64,000 bases of DNA from Sclerodactyla briareus (GCA_026419785.1 JAODTK010004444.1:434001-498000), one strand, 5' to 3'. Positions 11,101-24,262 are shown, counted from the first letter of the stretch. A program made the numbers and translations. Notes: generated by a model from the sequence alone, not told the origin.

Positions 11101-11549
11101 GTTATTGCATAATGGTTGATGTACCCACTGTGGACTGAAAGTAGGATATGAATCGTGCATGAATCAGTGAACAAAATTAGTATTTTTCTGGTAGTCTGCA
11201 ACCAGAAATCCAGGGGCGTCGCCAGACCATACTTTTGGGGGAGTGTATCCCCTATTTTGCCGACTACCTGCGGAGTTTGCGGATACCCATGCGGAGTTTG
11301 CCGACTAACCCCGCTTTCGATATAGAAGGAAAAAGCACCACAAATGTCCCCCAACAGTGGGTCTGTACCCCGTAGCAGGTGGGGCTGGGTGATTACTGAG
11401 GCCGTGCCACCAGTGGATGGCGCAGAGGCAGAGCTTAGAATTTTTTTTTATCACAGGTATGCCGCAGATCACAAAAGCTGGTACTAACACCCATGGCTCA
11501 GTTGCATTAAAGTAGTTCCTATTCTGAGTTGCACGGGGGGGGGGGTGGA

Positions 11550-11890
11550 ATATCAGTTCAGTAGGGTAAGAGTCAGTGTACTATCCAGCGAGCGCACCTT
11601 GGTGCGCGGAGCGTGCAGAAATTTTTTTGGTTTTGTGAGTCCCCAGATGGCACGGAAACGACCCTTCCCAAGTGTTTTAAGCTGCATGGATTCTAAAGTA
11701 GTTTTCTTCTTATGCTGGGGCACTGGGGGGGGGGCGCCCGGTGGGCATCAGTTCAGTAGGGGGAGTAGTGTACTATCCAAGCGGAGCGCCACCTGGTTGG
11801 CGCGGAGCGTGGCAGAAAATTTCTTGGTTTGTGAGCCCAGATGGCAGGAAACGGCCCTTCCGAAATGTTTTAAGCTGCATGGCAATGAAG
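11550..11890 (+). repeat. 192-bp tandem duplication within the second hAT-like element
   Basis: 'cagtaggg..gtgtactatcca', the GCGC inverted-repeat module, 'ttttggtttgtgag.ccccagatggca' and 'ttttaagctgcatgg' appear in the same order at about 11556-11690 and 11752-11884. The GCGC modules lie at 11592-11607 (GCGCACCTTGGTGCGC) and 11786-11803 (GCGCCACCTGGTTGGCGC). The plus-strand frame 11545-11928 spans both halves and only reflects this duplication. Confidence 0.8.
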
Positions 11891-12169
11891 TGGAATTTCT
11901 AACCGCCTATAGATTGCCAACATTCTAACCTCTTCGTACCGGCCTTCCATTTCACTTTTAAATTTGGGCTGACTTTTTTTCAGTCCCAACTTTTTATTAG
12001 TCGGTTAACCAACTTTCAAGTTGAAGATACTCTAGAAACTAACGAGACGTCAGTTGATTCTCCACTCAGATCAGTGACTGAACTTTCAATCAAGAATGTG
12101 TGATTCCATGATTCAACTGAAATTTCATTCTATTAGTCGGACATTTCATTCCACATTTCAAGAGAGTTC

Positions 12170-12790
12170 CTTCCATTTGCCGACTGGGCTAACCAAAATT
12201 TCGTTCTAATACCGTCACAGATTGCGAGATGCCTCCCCACACCATTTTCGCCAGAATATTGCGAAGAGTCGAATGTAACGTTTCCATTTCCTCTTTTTCG
12301 TAAACCCTTCCTCCTTTCCTTTTAGCCCATTTTAAACGTCCCATTTGCCCGACTGGGAGAAATTTAAAAAGTTTTTCTAAACCACTATAAATTCTGTCCG
12401 GAGACAGCCATCCAGGCCATTTTTGAGCCAGCAATATTCAAACTTTTGTACGGTTGAATGTAACAAGTTATGTTTTCTCTTCTTTCAAACCTTCATATTA
12501 AGCTCCGTTTCCTTAGTTCTTCAATTTGCCGACTTGAGACAAAAGTCTTAGTTCTATCATGTAACTACCTCGATTTGGGAGATGACCATCAAGGCCATTT
12601 TGAGCCAGAGATATAGGAGTGGAATGGTAAGGGTTGAATATAATAGGTTGTCTTTTTCTTCAGAATGTTGTGACTCTCTTTTGTTACCTATTTATACCAC
12701 ATTTTGCCAACTGGGGCATCAATTTTTGCCGACGCCTGTGTGAATGGGGGGGTGTCACCACCCCCTACACACCCCCTTCTAGTGACGCCC
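12170..12790 (+). repeat. about 177-bp tandem units, 3.5 copies, in the second hAT-like element
   Basis: 'tttgccgac' or 'tttgcccgactggg' recurs at about 12177, 12343, 12527 and 12725 (also 'ttttgccaactgggg' at 12704). 'ggccattttgagccag' recurs at 12416 and 12593, with a diverged version near 12241. 'gttgaatgtaa.a.gtt' follows each. Additional single 'tttgccgact' motifs occur at 11258 and 11298 near the left end. Confidence 0.75.
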
Positions 12791-12793
12791 CTG

Positions 12794-15700
12794 CAGAAAG
12801 AAATACTTCCAATTAAGGAACTATATACCTGGCTACCTGCAAACTATATTTGTAAAGTTCCGGTTGTCCTAGGGTATTTTGGGGAGTCTCGGACCACCAG
12901 ACTACTGCTAATTTGTTCACTGTGAATGGAACAATTTTTGACACAAGCAATTATACTTTTGCCACTACTACGTCCAAATTCAGCAACCTTGCAGTATATA
13001 TATTTTCAGTATTAGCAATCGATACCATAACTATAAAAGTGATCACCTGTTTAACTTGGTTATAAAAATATTCAAAGCTCATCCAAGCTGTTGCAAATAA
13101 AAAAAAAATAATGCACTCTTGGGTGAGAAGAAAGCGAAAAAAAAGTCCAAACCTAAAACACATCAAGGTAATCCATCTTGAAATTTCCCCTCACCAGTTA
13201 TAGGCGAATCTGATTCATTCAGGAACTTGTCCAGGAACATGAATCTCACGAGTGATTTGCAGCCTGTTAGTCATATCGTTAGTTCATATCGGCCTGTCTG
13301 GCACCCGCTCTGTGGTCAATTACACCAGCATGCCACCTTGGGGGAGGAGAGTTATCGGCACTGACACCTCAGAACAAAGCAAAACTGAACCACCTCCTAT
13401 ATCTCATGAGGCTCAGTCTTTTCCTATCTAGCTTCCAATGATTCTGGATGGACCACTGCTTGCAGAGAGGGAATATAAAATGCCAGAGGAATACAAATAG
13501 TACCGACAAAGTGTAGTAGTAGCTTCCACAGTTTTTATTTGGTCCTGATTTCCGTTCCGCTTCCCCCCCCCCCAGTCTTTTTCCAGGTTGGATCTGTAGG
13601 GAATAATATTTCCCAGCACAATAGCACTGAATACAACTTGCAATAAATTATTGATATTTCTTTGGCGGCTAACCCAAGTTTACCACCGGCCGATCAAAAG
13701 CCTGAAACATTTGCCATTTTCTCTGTCTGGGTGTGTGATAAAACAAGATCTACAGGAGATTCCCAGAAATAGCCCTCCAATGAGGTCAAGCGAGCCGGGC
13801 TCCCTAGAAAGCATAACAAAGGACAGGAAGTATGGGGACGGAACACAAATGACGTAGAGCCTACCATGGACTACACACATGAATGACTCCAAGGATTCAA
13901 TGATAATTGTCAGCTCAGTGGGAATGTACGGTATCTGATGCCAAAAAAAGGACTTTCCCATTGATAAGCAGTGGGTAGTGTTGTTGGAATGCCTTTACAG
14001 TACACCACGGTGTAATAACAGTAGCTGCAAATCTCTTGACTCCTACTCTTGTCAGATAACAGAAGCTGATAAATCACAGTCATCAGGCTGCTAAGGAATA
14101 AGATAGTGGGGATAGAGGTTGGAACAATGAACAATTCAAACAGGGAATGACCACTATAGGGAAGCTTAAAAACAAGGGACAAAAGCCCGGCTGAAATTAA
14201 ACAGGAATGCTAGGAGAATGACGTTTTTGAATATTTCTGATGCTTTAAAGGTTATCCTTCCAGGAGGGGCATCTATTACGATCAATGCATACTGGATAAC
14301 ACTGTACACAGGAGCTGCAGTATGAAATTCATGCAGCTTCCCATGCAGTTCTTGAGGATCTGCTCACCCCTCCCTCCTCCATCACAAAATATATTGACTC
14401 GAATTGAACAATATCCTATGTATCCTCAAAGGAGGTAACACATGCTTCCTGCCCTTTTATGATAGGCTCATAAGAAATATACCCAGGGCCAACCTACTGT
14501 GAAGACAGACATAACAACAGACGGATCAACAGGCTGTGTCTGTGGCATGATGCACATAATTTTCTGGTGCTTTTCAATCAACAGTGCTAATACTGTATTC
14601 ATTAGGGAGACATGGGTACTGCAGAGATTGCCTCAACATTGGTTTGGGATCATGGACCTTGAGTTGTTTTTCCTTTCATTTGTCACGAGACTGGCACTAC
14701 CAGCTTGGCTTGCTGTTTCATGTAGGAACTGTTGCAGATTTGGGCGAGGGGGGAATACTTCAAAACAAAGAAATATCATACAATTCAACAGGGGTGTCTC
14801 AGTTTTCTCTGGATCTGATAGTTGTTCCTTCTGTCTAAGACATCTCTAGCTGATTGCCTTCCAAATTGGAGAGGGGCAACCACCAATCCCAGCCATCCCC
14901 CCCCTATTAACAAATCTGACTAGCTCTATTGAAAGACCATTGTAATATGTTAATGACAGCAAACAACTGAGCTAGTGTTAACTACATTTGTATGATAAGT
15001 CCATAGTTTTAAATTAAAGTTGTAGCCTTGTCAGGTCACTCAGATGTGTCCTCCCTCCATGATGGATAGTCAAATCGCATAAACAAACCATTCGTTGACT
15101 TCATGAATTGAGGAACTCAAATCCTTCAGAAATATTCACATAAATGAAATCCTGATCCCTAAAACTCTGATGTGAACAGGATGTATTTTGGCACTCTGCT
15201 TCCAATTTCTTATTTCCACAAGGTAATTCCTACCAGTAAGTTCCCAATATGAGTATTTATTGGGCAACATTCTGATAACAATAGGCAATAAATTGCAGAA
15301 ATGAAAAAAATCACAAAAAGATTTTTAAATCTCTCTGGAAAACTGGTGTTTTATGACCAAAGAGGATAAAAACTTCAAAACATGAATAAAGCCTCATTGA
15401 AAACACTACAAAAATTGGGAAAAATAGCCCTAGTGCTGCAATGACAACACGTTGATGCGATGGTGCATAGGGTTCCCCAAGCAATACACTTTGCCACTGC
15501 AGGAGGACAATCAAGGAGGACTTTCATCACTGTGTTGTCTATGACTAATCATGACTTATCTCACCAATAACCAAACAAGCCTGGGGGTGGTGATGGATGC
15601 ATAATGTAGGTGGGAGGGGCTCCTTTGAGGATGGGAGGGATTGAATTTCCTCCCCACAGAAGAGCAGCTGCCTAATGGACCACAGAGAGTATCAATGAAT

Positions 15701-16904
15701 GGAGTCAGCAGCACATTGGTGGCAGGCGTAGTGTCGTAGTAGCAAGTGCAGAGGCCCAAGCTGACAAAGCTGCTAAGTGTAGCCCGCTTCCAAGGTGCAC
15801 AAGTGTTGACTCATGCTATCAAAGTGTGACAAATCCATTGAAAGGGGGCTTTCCACAGAGAGGGGAACCATGTTATTGTTAGCTGGTAAATTGGTTAGAC
15901 TAAAGTGGCTTACAATTACAGGGAAGAATTGGGATGTTTGAATGGGGCACTAGGCATCTTGGAGACAATAAGGAAAACTTCACAGACAAAGCACAACATT
16001 GGAAGACAGATGCAACAATTTAACGAACAGTTTGTAGAACCTTAGTGGTGAAAAATATCAAAAGGCCCCTTCCCCCAGAGCAGGCAATAAATCCATTATG
16101 TGAGATAAATGTATCTGCTCCACTGCTTGTACAACATTATATAGGAAAGTTGATCAGAATTGGAACAATTGCAGGCCCTTTCAAAGAACAAGTGGTGGCA
16201 CAAGCATACACTAGTAAGACCAGAGTTAGAGTAGAATGGTTAGACAGGGCTCCCACAAGCTAGATTATGGCATTACTGCTCGTGCTGGCATGAATTGTAA
16301 GTACCCCACGTACATTTATGTAAAGCCTAGCTTTCTGGAAGGCCATTTTGAACCCAACTTCATGAAACTGAGTCTGCCATCAACACCAGAGAAGTTGCAG
16401 AAAACCTGTTCTCTTCTCTCGATATTAGAGACAGCAGCGTGACACTCCAGCGTACTTTTGTATGCAAATGAGATCGAACCAGGCGATATGAGAGAGGGTC
16501 ATTGAATCCTAAACGCTTGTTGGCTCATATTCTCGATGGGAAAATTTGAAGGGGGAAAGTACTCCACTGGGTTGGATAATCTATGGTCATCAGATCTCTA
16601 TCAGCTGTTTAATGCCAAGTTCACATCTCCGTAGGACAATGCCAGTGTGTGAAGTCACTCAACTGTCCAATGAGGCATGAATGTCGCCAAGAAGATTTCA
16701 AGTTCTGCATCGGGGAGGCGAAAGAAGTTGTGTGGCAGCTCGACCGTCTATACTCACAGAACTGAGGGTAGCTGAACTTTGCACAGATGGAGAGGATGTA
16801 TATCCATCAGCAGGAGGCTCAGTCATCGGTTTATGGCCACGTCAATGTTCAATGAACCACAGCTGAATGAGTCACTGATTCTATATACATGGCACGTAAT
16901 GTGT
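12794..16904. other. no gene recognised
   Basis: Several frames of 60-116 codons occur on both strands, but none shows a recognisable domain or motif. A C run sits at 13563-13574. The stretch may be intronic or intergenic single-copy DNA. Confidence 0.5.
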
Positions 16905-17570
16905 AGAAAAAACGATATGTGATTCAATGATCAATGTACACAACAAGTAGTAGTGTGTGTAGAGAAGTCAACACATGTAATAGGTCTATGAGGGAACTGT
17001 ACAGAGGAGTTTACGGACGTGTAGGGAGCAGCACCAGACCTGCAATAAGTGTACATAGTGTGGTGAATTGGAACAACACAAGATGTGATAGGTGTACATA
17101 TAAGTGGGTGTATGTGTAAAGATTAAAGAACGGCCCAAGACATGTGATAGATGTACACAAGTGGTACATACAATATGCGAAATGTACATGATTAGTACGT
17201 ATGTGTGGAGAACAGCACAAAATATGTGATAAATGTATGTATAAATAAGTGTTCATATGTGCCAAAGAAACAGCACAGGATATTATTACTAATAAATGAT
17301 TTGGGATTGTAAAAAAAACCCTTGGAATGCATGTGTAAAGATAGTGCAATATGTGGTTGATGTGAAGCACAAGACACGTGTGATAAAAAAAACCCGGGTA
17401 CATACAAGTTATGTGAATTACCAAAGTGGTTGTAACATGTAGCTAGAGAACCCACAAGATATGTGATAAATGTACATGAGAAGTTAATATGTATCTATGC
17501 CGAACAGCACAAGTTATTGAAAAGTATTAAGTGGTATGTGAGATAAAGGGACACGATATGGGATAATGTG
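16905..17570 (+). repeat. degenerate minisatellite, unit about 65-70 bp
   Basis: A loose unit of the form 'agatatgtgataaatgtaca' then 'aagt..tatgtgtagagaacagcaca' recurs about nine times. Clear landmarks are 'atgtgataggtgtacat' (17083), 'atgtgatagatgtacac' (17141), 'atgtgataaatgtatg' (17224) and 'atgtgataaatgtacat' (17461). 'acagcaca' blocks occur at 17213, 17270 and 17504. Divergence between units is high, so the array is old. The minus-strand frames here are rich in repeated His/Tyr/Ser codons only because of the tandem unit. Confidence 0.75.
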
Positions 17571-20500
17571 AAGAAGGGCCAATCTGTTATCAAGTAGCAA
17601 TAAGGAAGACGAGCAAAACAATGCCTGGCTGGACCTCCCCATTGGACGGAGTTGAATAATCAGGCTTGTGTACTCTTGTAGCTGTGATATGCATAATGTG
17701 CCCTGTTTATGATGCGGGTTAAAAATCCATGCGAGCTGATATTGAACTTCAATAGAATGTCAATTTTAAGCCCAGAAAGAAGCTCACATCAATGAATGGC
17801 AGCGGCACTCATCATTCTTCCAGATTCCAGGAAGTCCAGTGGTCGAAGATTGAGGATGGGTAAACTTTTCTATACCTAGCTAGGATTCTCAGGAATTTGT
17901 ATAATTTTCAGATAATATGTAGTGAAACAAACAAAAAAAAATAATTTGGAAAATTAAAACAGACTATGCCAGTTTTGGCAGGTGTTGGATAATATATATA
18001 TATTCAGTTATAATGAAGAAAACACAACGTTGTAGCACGATGCATTCAGACAAAGATGTAGGCCTACAAGTGCATTGCCTTGCCTTCTTTGGTACTTGTT
18101 ATGTCCGGTTAACTATGGTCAATGCTGTGATGCTACCGATAACCGAGCAACCAAGGTGGAGGAAGGGGGGGAATCCGATGTGTTAGCTAAATCACCTCCC
18201 AGGAGAGCATTATTCTTTATGAGGAATTAGTGAAGGAAGCAGCCAGGTTGTGTGTATATACATTAATTCAGATCACAATTCTATTAGGAACAAATAATCA
18301 TTGTATGGTCTATCATCCCATTCAAATTAGTTAATATGATGTCAATCATGAACCCCCCCCCCTAATATGGGGGGGCCACGATATGAACAACCCATGAATA
18401 AGGAAGGTTTATCCATTGAAATGCGTCAACAATGGGAATCGGGGGCTGGGGGGAAGGGAAAGGGAATGGCAGGCGATCAGCTGTGTGGTGCCAATGGTCA
18501 GACATCTGAAATCTGTTGCATTTCATTCATCTCCTAAAAATTATCAATTGGTATGCTAGTTCAAAACATTCACTGATCACATAAATATTCTCCACAACGT
18601 AGGTCGGGATAGTGAACAGTCTCCTGTGGAGGAAGCATTGTGATATACTTGACTGACAGCCAATATAACAATGCTCTGACTTTCGAGGAGCCTTTTTCCC
18701 ACTTACCCCGGGCAATCGAAACCGGAGTGAATCATAGCCTTGAACAATAATTATAAGATATTGCTCCGGGACCGCATAATTTCTTAATACTGTGATTGAA
18801 TTCCTTGCCAAGCACTAAACAACTGTCGGGACATTCATGTAAGGAATCCAAAGGGGAGACACCATTAGCGAACAAGTGATTACTGATCACATTTCCTGGC
18901 TGATGCTGTGACAACCACTCGAGCAAATTGTAAATTTGCTTCCTCATTTAAAATTAAGTTGTGATAGGGTTATGCCCAAGTTTGACAACCACCGGACTGC
19001 CTGACAGATCAATGTGAATCCACGAGTGCATATCTGCGGGCATGTTGGCAGGAGACGCACAGACCAGTATATGTGTCATGAGCACTATGAAAGAAAGCCA
19101 TCAGCGCTGCTAATCTAATTCCCTCCCTTGTAATAGCCAGTAAGCACCAATGATTCATCTGTTTGCCGGGGGGATGTGTGTACAACCGGTTGGCTAGCTG
19201 CGTATCATGAAAGAGCCGCGCTGGGAGCCCCTGGGCGTACAACTGCCAAATAAGCCATGGCGTTTAATAACGGGCATAAAACGCTCACGGACAGCTACAC
19301 GAGGAGTGAGTAGGAGGAGGATGAGAACGTTCTCTCATCTACTCCCTTACTGGTCAGACAGCTGGAGAATAGAAATAATCTCTCCTCATGAATCACGTTA
19401 GGATGATAAAAAATGAAAAAAAAAAAAAGCGAAACTAATTTCCCCCACTCCAAGAGGAGGGGGAGGAATGGAGTGATACTTCAAAGAGATGGAAATGTCG
19501 TTGGTTAAGGACAACACGGGCACTGAGGAAGGGTGAGTAATCCATCAAGATGGTGACAGGCGATGAAGGTTCCCCAAGAGCAAAAAAAATTTAGGACATG
19601 ACAGATGGACTGAATACGAAACAACAGACCAAACATCACCAGATGGGGCTGATGCTCCCACAATCTGAATGAAGTGGGTGACGATTAGTGCCCCTGAAAG
19701 CTACTGACTCTGACAGGAAATGGCATCAATCGATCAATTTGCCTTACAATTATCCAGTGTCTAACTAGCCTCAAGTCTCCGCAGTTCATACTCAACAGTT
19801 CATAGATTCAACATTGTGTACAGTTCTGTCAAATAGGGGTTTCCTATCAGGAGACTTTGCATAATAATTTCAAGCTCATATACCACCCTAAAGACATTGA
19901 CTGCTCTAGGAACCTCACAGTTCATTTTCCAGTCATTGTACATGAATAACTTCTCTATGCCACTCACTGGAGTGCGTCGCGTGCACGTTGATCCCTATGC
20001 GCCGGGTGAGAAGGCATTTGCGGATGGAAATGTTAGCCTAAACGGGGAACACTGGCTGGAAAATTGGATCACATCTAGACCATAATCAAACAGCCATCAC
20101 AGCCATATCACTGTAGACACTGTATAACATGAGAAAAGTATGTTGATATATCATAACTCATGTTATTCATAGAACAAAATCCCCCTCCCCCCTCACATTT
20201 CAAGTAACCCTAAAGCCCCTCCACACGATGAGATTAAGTGAAAGACACCGAATGCCATTGAACCCTGACTTGCATTCTGGGGGACAGACACCTTTTTCCC
20301 ATAGTTCTCATTACAAAGCCTAGTTTTTAATAATCTGTCACCCCACCGCTCTTTCTTTGAAGACACGCAGTTCATCCCATTTTTTTACTATGTTAGTGAT
20401 GATGAAAATGGAGAAGTTTTGGGGCTGTATTAATAGGTAATTTTCCTAGGTGATCCTGAATTTTGAAAGAAATTGATCAGCAGATTGTTTGTGCAGCCTG

Positions 20501-21264
20501 TGTTATGTGTCAGACTGCACACACCAAGTGAAACCAGCGACCCCAACACCACTATCATCATTATAGTACTACACTACAACTGTGAACTGGCTCATTGATA
20601 ACTTGAATCACACAAGTTTTTACCCCAAACCGACATCAGCCAAGTGTGTGTTGAGTGTTTAGAATTTGAACATACTTAAAGTCAGGATTATTCTTATTGT
20701 GTAAACATGGCTTCGGAAATGACTTCAATAGACAATTTTCCTAAATATTTTGTTGAGCACAACTAAACTCACAGGCTCTCTAATATAACCCAGACTTGTT
20801 TTCTCTCAATAATTTAGTTACACACCTTGACAATCTTCACGAACAACTGCACTATATCTAGTGCCAATTGAATCTCTTGGCAAAATGTCAATATAAATGT
20901 CAAAAATTTATGATCATGACTTTTATGAGCCATACATATAAACATTGAGCAATAAGGCCATAGTCTTCATAAAATTGGCCGATAAAATATCCAAAACATT
21001 CAAAAATTGGGACGGCTATATGTACCGTTCCGTACAAATATATGAACTGCTTAATATAGGGAAATTGATGAACATATCCCAATGGAAGACTATTTTGTAT
21101 GCACGACCACCATCTCGGCGCCGAAAATCATCCCGACGTTTCTCGGATCAATAAACTTCAGAAGTTAATTGCAGTTCCTAGTATATACAGAAACATACTC
21201 CAAGGCAGAATGTAAATAGGAACTACAAATATTTGATAAGCATGCATGGGCCATGCATATTGAG
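17571..21264. other. no gene recognised
   Basis: A short (AT)n run lies at 17992-18003. C and G runs near 18351-18375 face each other around 'taatat' and could fold. A plus-strand frame at 20945-21154 ends in an Arg/Ser-rich tail (residues 54-69) but matches nothing I know. No exon can be defended. Confidence 0.5.
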
Positions 21265-21440
21265 GTATTCGACAGGCCACTAGACTGTGGAACGCTCTCC
21301 TTTCTCACATAAGGAATCCCAACACACTTGATGTCTCAGAGGAAACTCAAGAGTTATCTCTTCCACAGCGCTTTTGATTTGACCACGATTTAAGCGCTCT
21401 ACAAATACTGATTTATTATTATTATTATTAGTATTATTAT
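21265..21440 (+). mobile_element. LINE 3' end (CR1/L2-like), truncated
   Basis: Plus-strand translation gives 'ATRLWNALLSHIRNPNTLDV' from 21276, then after a +1 shift 'RKLKSYLFHSAFDLTTI' ending in a stop at 21391-21393. The pattern RLWN.LP..IR....L..F...LK.YLF is the conserved C-terminal end of many non-LTR reverse-transcriptase proteins. It is followed by 'gcgctctacaaatactg' and a TTA microsatellite tail, as CR1/L2-type elements have. Only the last 120-180 bp remain, which fits 5' truncation on insertion. The frame is broken in at least one place. Confidence 0.78.
21411..21438 (+). repeat. (TTA)n microsatellite tail
   Basis: Runs of TTA/ATT with one interruption directly follow the LINE 3' end and are most simply its tail. 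Confidence 0.8.
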
Positions 21441-23677
21441 AACGCCCCATAATTTTTTTATTTTTTATGGAGGTTCTATGATTATGAGGTGGCGACGACT
21501 ACGGTTCAGATACTGAATGAAGACAGGCAAATAGTTTTACTCAAATTTTTACTGAGAGCTGGTAATTCTGCTCGACCAAGCTAAACTTTCTTGAGATATT
21601 GTTAACAAGCGCCTCCAATGAGATATATAACACCCACTTTTGAACCCATAAGAGATCAGTCTATGGCGACATGGAGCATATAGTGGCCTAGTCTGTACTA
21701 CATTCATTGTGTTAAACGTGGGAGTTTCTGCACGAATGTGAACAAGGTCCTGTTCAATGGGTGGCCTAGAGTGACAATGATAGATACTGCACCAGAATCA
21801 CAGTCTTCAAAAGAATGCAGCATAATGTACCACCCTTGAAGCACCTGTCCCTCACTTTTAATCAATTGACAGTCCATTTAACCTGGCATGCAGTTTCATG
21901 GATCAATGTACCATTCGATGGGCCACTTAACCCTGCTTGGTCCGCAACATGGTAAATTGGTAACATTACACAGATTAGAAACATTGTTGAGTAACATCAG
22001 TCAAACCCACAATGCAACCGATTGTTATTTGCCACCAAACAGGAAGTACTGAGAGATAGAGCTTCAATCTATAACGTATTGGTAATATTCCTGTTTTGGA
22101 AAAGGGTGACATGGGTGGTCCTTTAAATGCAGCTTATCAATAACCTCATTAGAATTAGGTTTATTGGAGACCCATGGGTGAGCCTACCACCACCACAGTG
22201 AACCCACTAATACTCCTGGCATCAAAATATGTTGATACTGGGGGCCCTCTAGAGCCTTGATCTTTCGAGATGAAATCACCTATCAATAACTGGATCCATC
22301 AACACCCAACACTGTTGGATCTCAGTCCATGAACATTGCAAGGAGTACCTTGAACGTATCCTATGATCTATGAACTAGTCACTATACACTGGGACCCATA
22401 ACTTGAGAAGAATAAGTATGCTTGAAAAACCATGGCTTACTCCCCCATGGTAGAATTCAGGGGTAGATACTCAGTATGCTGACATATTATTTTACATACA
22501 TGATATGGATTTTGAGATTGCAGGAGTTAATGACACTGAGGCTTAGTGATGATTCATTGACAAAAAAACAGAACTGTAAATCCCCAGAGCTGGGATAAAC
22601 CTCCCACCCCATTCCAAGATTGAGCTGTATTATTGCCCTTGATAAATAACCAAATATGTAATTGGATTAACACAGAGATATTTTTGACTGACTAATTTGG
22701 GATGACAGTCTGCATTGTTTTTATGTTCTTATGACTCATGAGTCGGTTGCATCATGCAGTAAATCAAATAGATTGCAGTCATGCTGATACTTTCCGAAAG
22801 CGAGATTTTAATTTTGAGAACTAGTTCTGTAAAACGGACCTCAAATTGCCAATGTTCCAATGTACTCTTGAGGAGGACAGGGTTTATACATGTGATGATT
22901 ATTTGCTCTGCATTTTCAAGATGGATTATAAGTGTCCTGACAATTCAAGAGTGAACACTAGAAACTCCATGTTGCTAAAATTGGCCTGGATAATGATACA
23001 AAGAGAAATATGTTAGGCCACCAAACAATAAGAAAAGAACACAAGGATTTAACTGTCTTGCTTATATCTCTGCACACTTTCAAACTGGGCAAAGTGAGTA
23101 TGTGCATTCATGGCTATGAACCAGCCTGGCATATAGTCACAGAATCTCAAGACATTGAAGGATCTCCCCCATCACCACATTACAGGTATACATACCACCT
23201 AAGAGTCAATGCCTTATTCTGTAATTGGTGGAGCGATTCGCAGCTGTGCACCCTTGCCGGGCCTCGGTGGGGTCCTCAGCTTGGCAAGCAGATCATATGA
23301 AGAAAAAAGTTCAAATCAAACCCAAACTGCCATAGTACAATTTCCTACTTACACGTTCCCCCCTCCTTTCTTATCAGCTACTTTATTGGCTCACTTACTC
23401 CCAATGATTTTCGGAGGCATCAATAATCCTAAAGGTAATAAAAGAATATAAAGCAATTGTGATCAGTAGATTCAGCATCTAGCAATGAAGAGTGCTGCAG
23501 GCTTACGGCCATTACATCCCCATAATGCTAACCAGATATACAGACAGACATCATACCAAAGTGCTGTGAACTCTATCGCTGAGGATTTCGTGCAATTCTA
23601 TCAGGTCAGCTGAGTGCTATGACGAAACAAAAGCATCTATCCCTGGCTCATAAACCCACAGACCTAGCCGCTGAATG
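21441..23677. other. no gene recognised
   Basis: Unique-looking AT-rich DNA. Frames up to 96 codons carry no recognisable motif. Confidence 0.5.
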
Positions 23678-24019
23678 TCACATCAGAAATAAAACCAACT
23701 CGAGTGCATTAACCCTGGACAATGAAGTTCTACTAAATAAAGTCCAATGACAACCGATTCCAGAGAGCATTACCAAATTTTGTGAGCAGTGGGTGAAGTT
23801 TGATTCCATCATTGTTCTGCTGAAATTAACAAGGACATCGTGCATTTGCGCCTTCATATTCTTAGCCTTCCAGAAAGAAAATCTGAAGTTGCGATTGATT
23901 ACAGCAGAAAACCAGGATAAAATGTCAGCATTCAGCGCTAGAGGCAAGATAACTGCCAACAAAATTGCAGTTACCACGGCAACAGTTAATAATATGCAAG
24001 CACAGTTAACAAGTACCAT
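23678..24019 (-). CDS. hypothetical small membrane-protein frame or exon (uncertain)
   Basis: This 113-codon frame has a strongly hydrophobic segment at residues 2-30 (VNCACILLTVAVVTAILLAV followed by ILPLAL), then a basic stretch (RNFRFSFWKAKNMK, about residues 43-56). This is the shape of a single-pass membrane anchor with a positively charged flank. A stop codon lies immediately upstream of the ATG. If it were an internal exon, a possible splice acceptor 'ttttgttggcag' occurs within the hydrophobic segment. I recognise no family. Chance frames of this length are expected in AT-rich DNA, and hydrophobicity arises easily from T-rich codons. Confidence 0.15.
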   Translation of the reverse strand: MVLVNCACILLTVAVVTAILLAVILPLALNADILSWFSAVINRNFRFSFWKAKNMKAQMHDVLVNFSRTMMESNFTHCSQNLVMLSGIGCHWTLFSRTSLSRVNALELVLFLM

Positions 24020-24262
24020 TTATAGATAAATAACGGAGGGTAAATTCATTGCTTTTTGCTGAAGGCATAAATCCTTAGAATATTTATATTTTAAATTGCC
24101 TGACAATACACAGTTGTATAGTGGGATATTAGTTTCACAAAAGATAGGTGGAATTGTAGCACACAACGAGGCCTGAACCTGTTTTTTCAATATTCAAACA
24201 ACAATTTGTAGAACTTTGTTTATCAACAATTAATTGAATGGAAATTACCATTGATTTTAGAA

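Larger units (their letters stand above)
11211..12793. mobile_element. hAT-like non-autonomous element, about 1.58 kb
   Basis: The left end CAGGGGCGTCGCCAG and the right end, read inward on the minus strand, CAGGGGCGTCACTAG form a 15-bp inverted terminal repeat with two mismatches. Flanking 8-mers are cagaaatc and cagaaaga, an imperfect 6 of 8 match, so the target duplication is decayed or partly misread. No transposase motif is visible. The interior is made of two tandem blocks: a 192-bp duplication (about 11550-11890) with the GCGC inverted-repeat module, and 177-bp units (12170-12790) beginning 'tttgccgactggg'. It is probably mobilised by a related hAT transposase. Confidence 0.75.

Noticed and set aside
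11545-11928. 127-codon plus-strand frame as a gene
   Set aside because: It spans the 192-bp duplication of the hAT-like element and its internal similarity comes from that repeat.
17011-17424. 137-codon minus-strand frame rich in Cys, His and Tyr
   Set aside because: Produced by the degenerate minisatellite unit read on the opposite strand.
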